Shown here one piece after another: positions 29,275 through 41,500 of a stretch of DNA of 64,000 bases. The position numbers and the translations under genes are program-made. The notes beneath the pieces are model-generated. The model ran no database searches. It saw nothing but the letters and a program-made list of their open reading frames with translations, and was not told the DNA's origin. Position 1 is the stretch's first letter, and every line of letters begins with the position of its first letter. The DNA comes from Cacajao melanocephalus. Taxonomy: Eukaryota > Chordata > Mammalia > Primates > Pitheciidae. The DNA is taken from contig CAUYLG010021717.1 in assembly GCA_963573385.1 (NCBI GenBank), forward strand, positions 1 to 64,000, written 5' to 3'.

Positions 29275-30737
29275 AATTCACATTTATTATCTCAGGCCTA
29301 CCAAGATAGGAAATTGACCACATCACAAAGTCAAATAGGGAAAATAAGTGAGAAGGGCTGGAGAGTAGATTCTCTGGATTTTAACCAAGAATTCTGGAAG
29401 TCTGGTTCCACACCAACTTCTACCTAGAGTTAGAACCCAATGTTATCAATTACTTACAGTGTACAGGTACGTTGATGCAAAATCTTTTTTTCATGACCAC
29501 CCACCTTCCACCCAACTGATGTTATTACCTATTTCTGTCTTTCTAGATCTAGAACAGACATCTGGAGAGCTACAGCAGTGTTTAAGCTACCAGCACTAGT
29601 GAGAAAACTCAATACAACAGCAGTAAAGAATGGGGCATAAAATAATCTAAACACAGTCTTGCTGCTCACCTGTATGGATATGCACAACCTCTTGGGGCAC
29701 TGTTTTGCACCTACATGCCTGTAAATGCCATATGTACTCCAGACCCATTTCAAAAAAACTACAGACATCACACTGTATATGAGGTGAAATGAGTAGAAGG
29801 AGAATGTAGTAACAAGGATGAAACCAGTGGCAAGAGTTCTTAGGCACATGATCTAAAATTTATCCTCATTTATATATTCAAAGTTGTCTGTTGCTTCCTT
29901 GCTCTTCTAATCTTCCCATTTAAATACGGATAAATATATATTTAAAAGGATAAAAATCTACTGAGAGTTTTAGTAGATATCATTAGAGAAAAATAACTAA
30001 ACAGTACAAACAAATTTTTCTAATTGAAACATGGGATAAGAGCAATATACAAATTAATATCATTATTTAAGATATGAAAGACATTAGATTTTACAAGTGA
30101 CATATAAGGGAAAAAATTGTAACCCTAACACTTGAGAACAATATGTATTCTATGCAGGTAGGTAATAAAAGAAAACCTTTGGTATATATTATATATTATC
30201 CTCAGGTTTTATATCAAGCATATTGAGGTCATTATTTTATTTTAAAGGTATTTCCTTTGGTAATGGGATTGTTGATTTCTAAAATTACCCCTTTGATATC
30301 TCTGCAGTGGTTGCTGAGTGAAGAAGTCAGAGTGCTACCTGGGAAATAAACTTGTTGTGCAACCACTTGAAAGAAAATTTTATCCTCTAATAATTTTTTC
30401 CCATATCCAGCTTGGTTATTCCTGTAGCAACCACAGATCACATAACTTGGACGTTTTATCTCAACAATGCATTCTTGGCATTGCTTACTCATAAGTGAAA
30501 CTCATGATATGTTAATTACGCTTCCTTAAGTTCTACTTTATTTTGATTTGACCTCATAAGGGACAAGGAAATATCATTTATATTACCTACTAATATAATA
30601 TACAATTATTATTGTATTTTGTAACATTTAATGGAGATGAAAGAGGAACAGTGATCCTAGCTCCTTGCTGCATTCAGGGAGCACAGTATAGACTGACTGG
30701 CTACATGTTCCCAAAAAGAACCCTCCTGTCAACTTAC

Positions 30738-30791
30738 AGGTCTTCCTTTTGGCCCTCGCTCTCCTCTTGGTCCCTGTGATCCTGGAGGTCC
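30738..30791 (-). CDS. COL5A2: COL5A2 exon 6: N-propeptide helix, Arg/Lys-rich
   Basis: This 54-base exon has acceptor ctgttttag/GGACCT and donor AGACCT/gtaagt. It encodes six perfect triplets, GPPGSQGPRGERGPKGRP, with four basic Y residues. It is part of the minor collagen domain of the N-propeptide and follows the 54-base fibrillar collagen exon rule. Confidence 0.96.
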
Positions 30792-31687
30792 CTAAAACAG
30801 AAAATGATGATCATGCATGTAAAAATTTATACTTTCTTATTGAATTTTGTTTAAGTTTGCTTGGTAAAAGAAAATTGGAAAACAGAAACCCCACACTTAG
30901 TTCAGTTGAAGACTATAGAGAATAAAGCCATGTGCATACAAAAGTTCTGTACACTTAGAAGAGTTGTTTATTTTTTAATAATCAGTGAAATTTAAAGATC
31001 TATAAAGAACTAGGTGCACATTATGGCATCATGGAGCATAATGAGCTAAATACATTAGCTTGACTAGTAATTCCAAATTTTTAAGGATCATATTTGCTGT
31101 CTTCTCCTAGGTAAAGCCTTTGCCACTAAACTCTGAGCATAAAAACTTACAGTTCTGATTTTAAAAATTACATAAATGCATAAACCACAAATTATCAATT
31201 ATTCCAGGGGTTGTATGAAATCAAATTGGTACAGGATACTCCAAAATGTTCATCACTGTTCAAGTTGCTGATGAAAGCAATGGAAAGGAAAGCTTCTTAG
31301 CCTAGTACAGTACTGCTTTATGTATCTTTTCTTTTTTCTTGATTTAGAATATTGCATGATTTCCCCTGTATGTTTAAAACCCACTGAGAATTTTCCAAAT
31401 CTTAATTACTGTTACTTTTCCCTTAAATAACAAATGATATTATATTTCAAAAGTGGTGTTATTGTGCTGGTATCTTAAAATGGCTTTTTCCCCTGGGAAA
31501 TGGCTATTGCCAGGGGCACTTTGTTTCTCTTTAAAAGGGGATTTCAACTGAGTTATGAAGATTATATTCTGTATTTACTCAACCCAACATATAGCATTGT
31601 TTAAAAAAGGGCTTCAGAAGAACCGGAGTGAATCTGTTAAAACTGAATTAGTATTTGATTTGATTTGATGTATTTAATATTTACATG

Positions 31688-31724
<37 letters not shown>

Positions 31725-32196
31725 GAATACTGTTGATAATCCAAACTTGAAAAAATTAGTCTTTTAAACTAAGCCATAAATATGCTATCCTGCTATATGA
31801 TTTCTCAAATTCTACTGCAATATATCATTTAATTTTATTAAGCAGATAAAACTAGCTCACCATTAATCATAGTCAAATAACACACAAGTATGCCCTAATT
31901 TCAGGGAACAGAGACACACTAAAATTAACAAATGTAACAATGAAGTGTTTTGCCTTTTATATAACCAATAGCAAGACTAACATAATGTTTCTTCCATTTC
32001 GAATAAATTGACCCCTTATCTACCATTCATTGCTGCAAAGAAATGCCTAACTTGAAGATGGTTTAAGACAAAATGTTTTAAGAAACGAAGCCTCATTGTT
32101 TTAATTACTTATCTAATCATGGATATAATATCTGTAAAGATTTTCAGTACGTCAAGGAATACGAGAGTACCATGAATATTGGGAGAAACTACTTAC
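30792..32196 (-). other. Intron 5
   Basis: It contains a (TG)16 tract at 31690-31721. Otherwise AT-rich with nothing recognised. Confidence 0.65.
31690..31721 (+). repeat. (TG)16 microsatellite
   Basis: An uninterrupted dinucleotide run of 32 bases; the transcript of the minus strand carries (CA)n. Confidence 0.97.
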
Positions 32197-32229
32197 TGCT
32201 GGTCCTGGCCGACCACGTAGGCCTGTTAC
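32197..32229 (-). CDS. COL5A2: COL5A2 exon 5: N-propeptide helix
   Basis: This 33-base, phase 0 exon has acceptor tgtttag/GTAACA and donor CCAGCA/gtaagt. It encodes VTGLRGRPGPA, finishing the interruption begun in exon 4 and resuming Gly-X-Y. The frame with exons 4 and 6 is continuous. An old MIR lies just above it in intron 4 (about 32415-32690). Confidence 0.95.
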
Positions 32230-32414
32230 CTAAACAATAAACAAGAAAATTTGTAAAGGTACAGTTTCTGCAGATATTTTAAAAGTCAATAGTCAACAAA
32301 TAAGAATAACAACAAAAACCCCAGTAATTTTTTTAACAAATAGATGTTGTCAATTGATGCCCATTTTCTCCTCTTCTTAAGATTTAAGGTATTATCCAGT
32401 TTTAAGTCTAATCT

Positions 32415-32690
32415 AGGGAGGCAGTACTGGCCTAGTGATAAAGAGCACCAGCATTGGAGCCAAGAGGCCTGCGTTCAAATCTTTCATATTACCCCTTACC
32501 AGATGTGTGACGTTGGACTAATTACTTATCCTCTCTGTTCTTAAGAAGCTTAAATGGAAACTTAAATGTAAAATGGTAGTGATGATTATGTAATTACTTC
32601 CCTCATAGAATTATGAAGACAAATGAATAAATATTTGTATTTGTAAAGCACTTAACACCTAAGACATAGTAAGCACACATAATGCTTTTT
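32415..32690 (+). mobile_element. MIR
   Basis: ggcagtactggcctagtg, ggcctgcgttcaaatctt, gatgtgtgacgttggac, aatggtagtgatgatta and gcacttaacacctaagacat follow the MIR consensus from its 5' side to its 3' end. Confidence 0.8.
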
Positions 32691-32858
32691 TAAATGAAAT
32701 ATAACAATATGACTTGTTTAATTTTTAGGTAATCTTTGTTTTAAAAAAAAAAGCCAATTAAAGACAAATAAAGAATGTAAACACTGCTAACAAATCAATA
32801 GGCATATTATTTTTGTCTTGACCAAATGATGATAATGTCTTTAAAACCCAGGAGAATG

Positions 32859-33121
<263 letters not shown>

Positions 33122-33576
33122 AAAACCTAGGAGAGTGATGGTTGAAGAGATTTAATCCTATTTAGTAATATACTTCTTGATCCATTTACAAGTTTAAAGA
33201 AGTCTTAAGAATTCTTACGCAACACAGAATTTTGATCAAGTCAGGGCATGACATATTTCCAAAAGTGTGCAATAATAAACCACTCTACTAACTAGTACTA
33301 GTGTTAACTATCAGTGTATCTACACATGTAATATATTTAACTTTTTTAAACCATGACTTTATTCCTTCAGTCATGGGACTACAAAAGTCAGGAACACAGA
33401 ATATAAAATATTGTATTAAATAACTAATCTGTTCTGGTTTGCTTATGTTATATTAAAAACTTGTTTTTGAAATAACTGATTTATTTTTGAGAGTATGTAT
33501 CCAAGCAATAATATACAACTAGACTATAATCTAAGTTTATAAGGCACACTGAAACAATGATTACACATATACTTAC

Positions 33577-33609
33577 AACAGGCACTAATCCTGGTTCTCC
33601 TTTTTGTCC
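33577..33609 (-). CDS. COL5A2: COL5A2 exon 4: start of the N-propeptide collagen helix
   Basis: This 33-base, phase 0 exon has acceptor ccatag/GGACAA and donor CCTGTT/gtaagt. It encodes GQKGEPGLVPV. The Gly-X-Y rhythm holds for two triplets and then breaks: the residues after Gly-Leu (VPV, continued by VT in exon 5) carry no glycine at the expected position. The break is in the small propeptide helix and not the main one, where such interruptions are tolerated. Confidence 0.95.
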
Positions 33610-35375
33610 CTATGGCATTAAAAACAATTTAAAAGTTCAATTAGCACAATATAATGGCTTGCTGGGCAAAAACATATCACACTAGAATATGCCATGTAAT
33701 CACAGGAAATTTCCATGTAAGAAATGAAAAAAAAACGCAAAAAGAAAGTTAACAATTTTTAGGATATTTAGTCAGACATTATTCATTAAAAAATTACTGC
33801 TCACCTGAAAGACATAAAAAAAAATCCAATGTGTAAAATATGTAAAGCTATTTTGCTTCAGTTTTTACATAGATCAAATCCAAAGAGTTGACTAGAGCAC
33901 AAAATAGTTGCAACAAAAAGATGTAAACACAAAGCACCAGAGGAAAAACTACTGAAAGACTGAAAACACAAAAAGAGCCAGAAATTGTACTACATAATAA
34001 TTAACATAAATTAATATATATAAATTCAGACTTTTATTATGTGACACATAGTTTTCAGGATCTAATTAGATGCCCTTCCTGAACTACTAGCACCCTTTTT
34101 AGTACTCATAGAAGGGTGCTAAAAATGAGTACCTGTGCTCATCTTTAATAAAAAGAAATAAAAAAATGTTAAGAATTCTACTCTGAAAATTCTCAATAAC
34201 TGAAGAAAATCTAGGGAAAACATCAATTGACTAGGAAAATCAAACAAAATAAGAAACTATCATATAAGCAAATAGGATCAGGTCAGTATAATGGCTTTTA
34301 CAATAGATGTAGTAAATATAACAGATGTAGATGAAATTTATTTTGATTCTTAGAACTTTTCTCAGAAATTAAATTCTCATTGCATGATATCAGGTACATA
34401 GATTAAATAATATTGGATGGATTGTAGCTTTATATATTTATGCTTAATCATGTACTACTTTGTATTCTTCATTTCAAAATTTGTCATCCAACAGATTTTG
34501 GTCTCCTCAAAGTCACGGCTGTGTCTTACTCTACTTCACATGCTCAGCGTAGCACGTGAAAGCATTCAATAAATGCTTAAATGTATTATTTTCCATTAAT
34601 ATATTATGAAATAATACTCTTTACTGGGCAATTGTGTAGGACAAATTTAACAACTATCTCTAACATGTAGAAAGAAACAAGAGGAATGAGGTATAGTTTA
34701 TTTCTCCTTTCACATATATTATTCTTTAATCTGATCGTAAAAATGATATGTGTTCATAGTAGGGAATTTTGAAAATAGAAGAAATACACAAAAAACAAAC
34801 AAACTAAATATCCTACTCAACACATCAGGGATAATCACTGTTAATGTTCTGGCAATCTTAGTGTTCCACCATGAACATGCACTTTGAGAATCTAATCAAT
34901 GTCTCATTATCTTACTCTTAATTTTTTTTCATTTTTAAGTTTAAGAATGACATTACAATAAATATTCTTGTTTATAAATGTTTGCATGGAATCTCTGATT
35001 AATACCTTATGATATGTAAAATTTGTGTATTAAAGATATTTTAAGTTTTGTAACCCAGATCACCAAATTGTATTAATGAAGATACAATCTAATTATATCC
35101 TTCCAATACTATCCTGACAAAATTTCATGAAGTGAAATGATGGACTCAAGGGCAGAACTAATAATAACTCAATCACACTTGCTGAATCTAATGCTGAATC
35201 AGCAAATACTCTGGAAGTCAAGAATAAACTGAGAATCCGAAAGAGGGAAAGGGCCCTACAAAAGCAGGAGGCAGTTCTATAGGATAAGTTCAAGACAGAA
35301 ACACTAGGTACTAATGGCCAGCCTACACAAGGCCTAGGGGAAGAAAGAATTAACATATGTGGCCTTCAAAGTAAA

Positions 35376-35411
35376 ATAGGCTTATTTCCGCATGTTCACA
35401 TCTGCTATCTT
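35376..35411 (+). repeat. 36-bp dispersed repeat, copy 1
   Basis: ataggcttatttccgcatg through ctgctatctt; recurs at 35579 with two changes. Confidence 0.9.
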
Positions 35412-35578
35412 CTAGAGTCTTTCCATTTTGAAAAATACAAAAACAATAAAAGTTAACCATAAGAGCTATAATAAAAGGTATTTTTTGAAATGCTGATAAG
35501 AATTTGAACTGTTTAGAAAGGGTACATATATAATAAAACCTAGGAGTACATACTAAGGTTACATACTAAATAAAATTG

Positions 35579-35614
35579 ATAGGCTTATTTCTGCATGTTC
35601 ACATCTGCTACCTT
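35579..35614 (+). repeat. 36-bp dispersed repeat, copy 2, joined to an Alu
   Basis: Matches 35376-35411 at 34 of 36 bases and ends exactly where Alu sequence begins (acagtggctcatgcc). Confidence 0.9.
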
Positions 35615-35903
35615 ACAGTGGCTCATGCCTATAATCCCCGCACTTTGGGAGGCCAAGGCAGGTGGATCATGAGGTCAGAAGTTCGAGACCAGCCTGGCCA
35701 ACATGGTGAAACCCCATCTCTACTAAAAATACAAAAAATTAGCCAGGCGTGGTGGTGCGTGCCTCTAATCTCAGCTACTCAGGAGGCTGGGGCAGGAGAA
35801 TCACTTGAACCCAGGAGGTGGAGGTTGCGGTGAACAGAGATTGCGCCATTGCACTACAGCCTGGGTGACAGAGCAAACAACATTAACAACAACAATAACA
35901 AAA
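35615..35903 (+). mobile_element. Alu, 5'-clipped, with mixed tail
   Basis: Starts at acagtggctcatgcctat, lacking the first ten or so bases of Alu, and ends after gcctgggtgacagagcaaac in an (AAC)n/(AAT)n-like tail. agaaagggta occurs at the tail end (35905) and also at 35515, about 100 bp before the Alu, suggesting that the target-site duplication encloses extra non-Alu DNA. Confidence 0.9.
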
Positions 35904-36598
35904 AGAAAGGGTATATAAATTTGTGTCCAATAAACAAAGGACTTTATAAGGATGATGCTGAAACAATGCTCCTTCTAGAGCAAGACTAGAAAAACAAATA
36001 CAAAGAGAGGACAAATTATTTCAGTCAGAATAAGAAAAAATGGAATAGACAGCTAAGAATAGTTGTGAAATTTCCATCCTAAGAGACCTTCAAGCAAAAT
36101 GCAGACTTTACATTTGCTTTGTATGTAGGGGAATAGAACTCTCTGATACCTGCCTTACTAAAATTGTAGGCTTTTCAATATGACTATTCTGTTGCTGCAC
36201 AATATTTAAAAGGGATTAAATGTTCAATTATAAGTTTCTGATAATAAATTCCCTAATGATTCTATACATTTCCTATTTTGGATATAAGCCACAAATATAA
36301 ATACTTGTTTCCACTGTTTTTATTAATATGGGCTTTGAATAAGTTAATTTGTATGGAATAATCATTTGTCTAAAGTTTTACTAAATTTAATTTTCATACC
36401 CACTGAGAAACATAAAGTTCATGTACTCAGATCCAGATGAGAATTACAAATACTTATCATTTAATACTATGTGAACATGCTTTGTAGGATGTCATTACCA
36501 TGGAAGCAGTCATAGTGTTTTCCTCACATTTGTATCATCTATATCATTTGCCTACAGCCATATAAAAAAGATTCAATAACTATGTTGGAGTTAACATG

Positions 36599-36630
36599 AA
36601 TGAATGAATGAATCAATCAATCAATCAATG
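36599..36630 (+). repeat. (GAAT)n(CAAT)n tetranucleotide tract
   Basis: gaatgaatgaatgaat passes into caatcaatcaatcaatg. Confidence 0.9.
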
Positions 36631-36951
36631 AGTTATAAGTAAATATGAATATGGATATAAACCAAAAACAAAATGCATTTTTATAGCATTGCTTTGCTCT
36701 TGTGTTTCTAATGATACCTAATGACAAATGAAAACAAGTCATGAAAATAGAGGCACATAACCTACAGTCTGCTACATTGGCTGCCGCTTTGAGTATAACC
36801 TTCACCCAGCTCTCCCACACTACCTTTGGAGAAAGGCAGCAAATGACACAGGCTACTGGCTATCTCTCTAAGTTGGGTAACTGCTAACTGAATTAAACTG
36901 ATTATTTCATGGCAATACTCATTGTTAGTTTTTATTTCCATTAAAGTTCAT

Positions 36952-37002
36952 TAAATTATTATATTAGCTATTATATTAGCTATTAAAGCTATTCATTACA
37001 AT
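36952..37002 (+). repeat. 51-bp AT-rich repeat, intron 3 copy
   Basis: taaagttcattaaattatta then ttagctat twice, then taaagctat. The same sequence with one fewer 12-base internal unit is found at 38422-38460. Confidence 0.8.
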
Positions 37003-37019
37003 AGCTTTCGTTTCATAGA

Positions 37020-37078
37020 TTGATCTGTCTCTCTACCTATCTATCCATGCATCCATCCATCTATCTTTCACCTATCTA
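37020..37078 (+). repeat. Impure (ATCT/ATCC)n tract
   Basis: Successive ctatctatcc, atccatccat and ctatctttca units, degenerate. Confidence 0.8.
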
Positions 37079-37762
37079 TAAAGTTTGTTCAAGGCCTATA
37101 CCAATCTGCTAAGTTTCAATTTATTTTAGTTTTCACAGTAAATTAAATGTGAGACAGCATTTGCAGTCCTTCTCCTTTGACATATATTCACATCTAATTT
37201 ATTCCAAATGAGACAAATTTATGATACTGTCCTCTGAATCAAAATGTGTAAAACTGGCCAGTATCTCCCCTTGATAGCATCACTCTCATTTATCATGAAG
37301 GTGAAGCATTGCTTTATCTGTTATCTGATAAATCATTTATCAAAGTTCCACTGTGTACAAAAGTAAAGAAAATTTATGAAAATTGGGACCAGTAACCATT
37401 TCTACCCCCTTGATCACTGTGCCCATCTCATTTGAATAAGACTGAAGCAAATGCCATAATTTTCAAGATAACCAGAAAACTGAGTGCACTCTTAGGGAAA
37501 AAAGAACTTTCTTCACTCCATAAGATTACCTTACTGATGGCAAGTGACCAAGCTGGCCAGCTATACTCGGGTCATAGATGCAGCCTACCTGGTTTTCAAG
37601 TGAAAAGCTTGTGTCCAGAATTTGATTTTAAGCTGTCTGAAGGTGAAGGAGGGGAGTGGAGGGGAAGAAATGTCTGTTTGGTAAAATGTTCAACTGATTC
37701 TGGATCTTTACTTCCCAACCAATGAGAGAGGGCTACAGTCCCATTGAAGTCAAATTTACATT

Positions 37763-37836
37763 CTTCATTTCTTCCTTCTTTCCTCCCTCTCTTTCTTCCT
37801 TCCTCCTTCCCTTCCTCCTATCCCTTCTTTCTTCCA
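37763..37836 (+). repeat. (CTTC/CCTT)n polypyrimidine tract
   Basis: About 74 bases almost purely of C and T; the transcript carries the purine strand. Confidence 0.85.
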
Positions 37837-38164
37837 TCACATGTGTATTGTACTTCTAATATGTGCAAGCTATATACTATACAATGATAAATGTGAAGAA
37901 TAAAAAGGTTAATAAAACATTGCTAATCCCTAAAGATTTCACAACTTCCTGGCAGAAACAGATACACAAACAGAAATTAACCATAAAGTGAATGGGTTAG
38001 AGGCATCTGTCCTTTGGAAACACAGCAGCTGAACTGTGCTCATATACTTGTCGTAATGTACTTGTATGGTACTTTGTATTTTTCAAAAGCTTTCAAACAT
38101 TTCAGAGGATAGTATCAGATATAACTCTGCTTATGAAAAAGAAACTATGCAAAGTAAAACTTAC

Positions 38165-38178
38165 CTTTCTTCCTCTAC
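38165..38178 (-). CDS. COL5A2: COL5A2 exon 3: 14-base microexon
   Basis: Acceptor ctttttacag/GTAGAG and donor GAAAG/gtaagttt define a 14-base exon that completes a split glycine codon and adds Arg-Gly-Arg-Lys. It changes the frame from phase 1 to phase 0, so every later intron is phase 0. The acceptor has a good pyrimidine tract (ttactcttttctttttacag). Very short exons just after the VWC exon are a family trait of fibrillar collagen genes. Skipping it would shift the frame, so it must be included in functional mRNA. It is flanked by introns of 4.6 and 6.1 kb. Confidence 0.95.
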
Positions 38179-38421
38179 CTGTAAAAAGAAAAGAGTAAAT
38201 GCATTATTTTATGAAGAAACAATTATTGAGAATCTGCTAAATATTTACTTTCAATAATTGATATCTTGTGGAGTCAGAATTATAGTGATAGTGATTGCAC
38301 TATCAGCAGTAGGCAGAACTCGAACAGTTTTGGATCAAAACTTCAATAAAAGGCAAAAACTACATCTTTTTGGAAAATTCTAAAATGATATTAATATTCT
38401 TCATAACAGTTATATGACATG

Positions 38422-38460
38422 TAAAGTTCATTAAATTATTATATTAGCTATTAAAGCTAT
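38422..38460 (+). repeat. 39-bp repeat, intron 2 copy
   Basis: Matches 36952-37002 exactly apart from lacking one 12-base unit; the two copies lie on opposite sides of microexon 3. Confidence 0.85.
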
Positions 38461-38579
38461 AATGAATTCTCTTTCATCAATATTCTCTATTTTTGCTTTT
38501 TCTAATTTTATGAGTAAGGCTGTTTATTCATATGGTTCAAAAGCAAAAATATACTAAAAATATACAATTATACACTAAA

Positions 38580-41500
38580 AAATTTCATTTTTCCTTCCAT
38601 CCCATCCTATTTTCTCTATTTCCACTTCACCCCGAACCCCACAGGAGGCCACTATTACTGGTTTCTTGTACATTGTTCTCAAGTTTAGCTTTGCATATAT
38701 AAGAAAATTATTGTAGACTCATTGTTCTACTTTTTCCATACTGTTCTTCAGTTGTATGTCATATAGATCATTAAATCTTACAGATCTTTGCTTATCAGTA
38801 TATCGTTTATTTACTGTTTTTCTTAATTTTTTAATAAGATTCCACTGTAAGATCTAACACAATCTATTTAATAATCTTTACCTTTACCCATTAAGGATAT
38901 TTGGATTGTTTCTAATCTTTTGTTATCACTAGAATATACTTTATCGTCTAACCAGGACAATTTTTAGCAAGAAAATTGATATAATTTGGGGTTTTCTTGG
39001 GCATTCTAGAATGGATGGTTATGCTGGCTATTAAAAATAATACTGTAATGAGTAATTGTTATATATATGCTACATGCAAATATATTTGTTAGGTAAATTC
39101 CCCAATATCCTTTTTGAGTTGAAGGATATTGGCATTGGTAATTTCATAGATATTACCTATATCCTTTCATAGAAATTATGCCACTTTACACTACACAAAT
39201 AATGGACACATTTCCCCACAGGCAGTACACAGTGATACCCAGTATGCTATCAGACATTTTAATTTTGGTCAATCTGATAGGTAAAACATGATAGCTCAGT
39301 ATAGTTTTCATTCACATTTATTTTATTATGAAAAAAGTTGACAGTCTTGTCATATATTGAAGAATCATTTATATTTCCTTTTTGAATGATTAGCTAATTT
39401 CCCTTGCCTGTATTTTTATTAGGTCACTAATATTTTAATTATTTATATCTACTATGTCTTTATATGTAAAGAATATTAAATCTTTGTGAATTGAGTTACA
39501 AACATTACTACTTTGCTCATTTTTTTGTGTCACACAAATGTTTATTATTTTTGTACATTTTTATGGCGTCTGGGCTTTGAGTCAGAATTAATAAAGTCAT
39601 ATATTTTAAAGGACTATAAAGAAATTCTCTTGTTATCTTTGAAATCATTATGATTTAATTTTTCTTATTTAAATCATTGCTTTATTTAGAATTTGCACTA
39701 ACGTAGAACATACTTTTGTTATTCAACTTCACTTTTTTCCAGATGACTGCCTAGCCATTCCAGCAAGATTTATGAAGTAATTCTTTTCTCTACTGTTAAA
39801 ATGTGGTCTTCATTGTATTCAATCTGATCATGTATATTTGTATCTACTTCAAGATTTTATTTTATTTATGTGTCTGCATCACGTTTTTTAAACTAATGAA
39901 TCCTTTTGAAAATCTTGTAGGCCTAGTCATCCTTAATTGCTCTTATTCTTAAAGATTTGCCTTTCTTGTTTATTCTATGTAAACTTTAATTTACAACATA
40001 TTGAATTCTCAAAGAAAGTGTGCTCTGTTTATATTGGGATCATGTTAAAATCATTAATTAACTTATGGAGAATTTATGCGAGTATAAAGTTTAGTCTTTC
40101 TAACCTAGAACAAAGTAGGACATTTTGTTTTTTAAAGACTTCATTTGAATTAGCAGTATTTAAAAATTTTCTTCAGATCTCATATATTTTGTGTTGTTTA
40201 TCCTTAAGTATCTGTTGCTATTACAAATGAGGAATTTCTATTGCTATTATGTATTCTATGATGTAAGTGCTTATATATAGTAAATCTATTAATTTCTGCT
40301 TGTTAATTTTTCACTTCTGTGTCTTACTAATTTATTTTTTTAGTATTTTTACACTCAATTTAATAGGTTAGTAAGTATACAATTGTATTTTCTGCAAATG
40401 GATAGTTTTTACTCTTTTAAGAGTTTGGAGACCTCTGATTTCTTTTTTTTTAAGTCAAATTATTTATTCAGACACAGTAGTGTTGAATGGTACTGGTGAT
40501 AATGGACACTTGTTCTATCTTTGTGTTTAGTAGGGATGCTTTTAGTGTTAAACATAATGAAACTTTTACACTGAGATGTAAATATTATATTATGTTAATG
40601 TCATTTATTACCAAGTTAGTGACTGTCTTTATCAAGAATATTTGCTGATCATTGTCAAATACCTTTACTTTAATTATGAAGGAATTTATATACTTTCTAT
40701 TCGTAGATCTATTAAGATAATTATTTTCATTAATAGCTTTCCTAATATTGAATTATTTTGCCCTTGTGGAATAATCTCTACTTTTTCATGACTACTCTCT
40801 TACTATGCTAATAGATTTAATATTTTATTTAGAATTTTAAACAAATATTTATAAGATCAGTTTGCAATTTTTCTGTGTCACTGTTATTACTTTTGCTGTA
40901 AATGATATACTTCCTTCATTGCAAAATTTTGAAAGTTTGCCTTCTCTTTCCATGTTCAAGAAGAGGTTTTCAAAGCATTAAAACCATCTGATTTCTTTTT
41001 AAGATCTTTTCGTTGTTTGGCACAACTGTGAAAACACCTGGACTTGCTGCTTTGGGAGTCTAGCTGCTTTACAAATTTCTCTGTTTCTTCTAAGAAAATC
41101 CATATTCTTAGATTTTCTCTTTCTACCAGGGCTACTCTTAGTGAATTACATTGTCCTAGAAAATTATTCCTTTCATATTGGTTTTCAAATTTATGGAGGT
41201 ACAGTTGAATAAAGGGACCTCTTAATGATTCTTCTATGTTGCTTTATTTTCATTAGATAATTTTCTCTTTATCATTGTTTGCTTTAGATTTGATTTTTTG
41301 GTTGGATTTTTATAGGACCATATTTTAGTTTGACATATTATTTCTACTATATTTCAGTTTTCTCACTTTTCAATTTCTGCTTTTTTGTTTATAATTTTTT
41401 TCTTCTACTTACTTTCAGTTTATTTTGTTGATTCTTTTTAACTTTTTGAGACAGGTGCTAAATGCACATATTTTTATTCTTTCTTTTTATTTACATAAGC

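Larger units (their letters stand above)
33610..38164 (-). other. Intron 3
   Basis: It has an Alu with filler DNA (35579-35900), small tetranucleotide tracts (36600-36630, 37020-37080), a C/T-rich stretch (37763-37836) and a 51-bp sequence recurring in intron 2. The 34700-35070 part looks like an old unclassified repeat. No gene is supported. Confidence 0.65.

Noticed and set aside
29085..29427. Ser/Leu- and Thr/His-repeat proteins over the CT/CA tract
   Set aside because: They are produced by the dinucleotide repeats on either strand.
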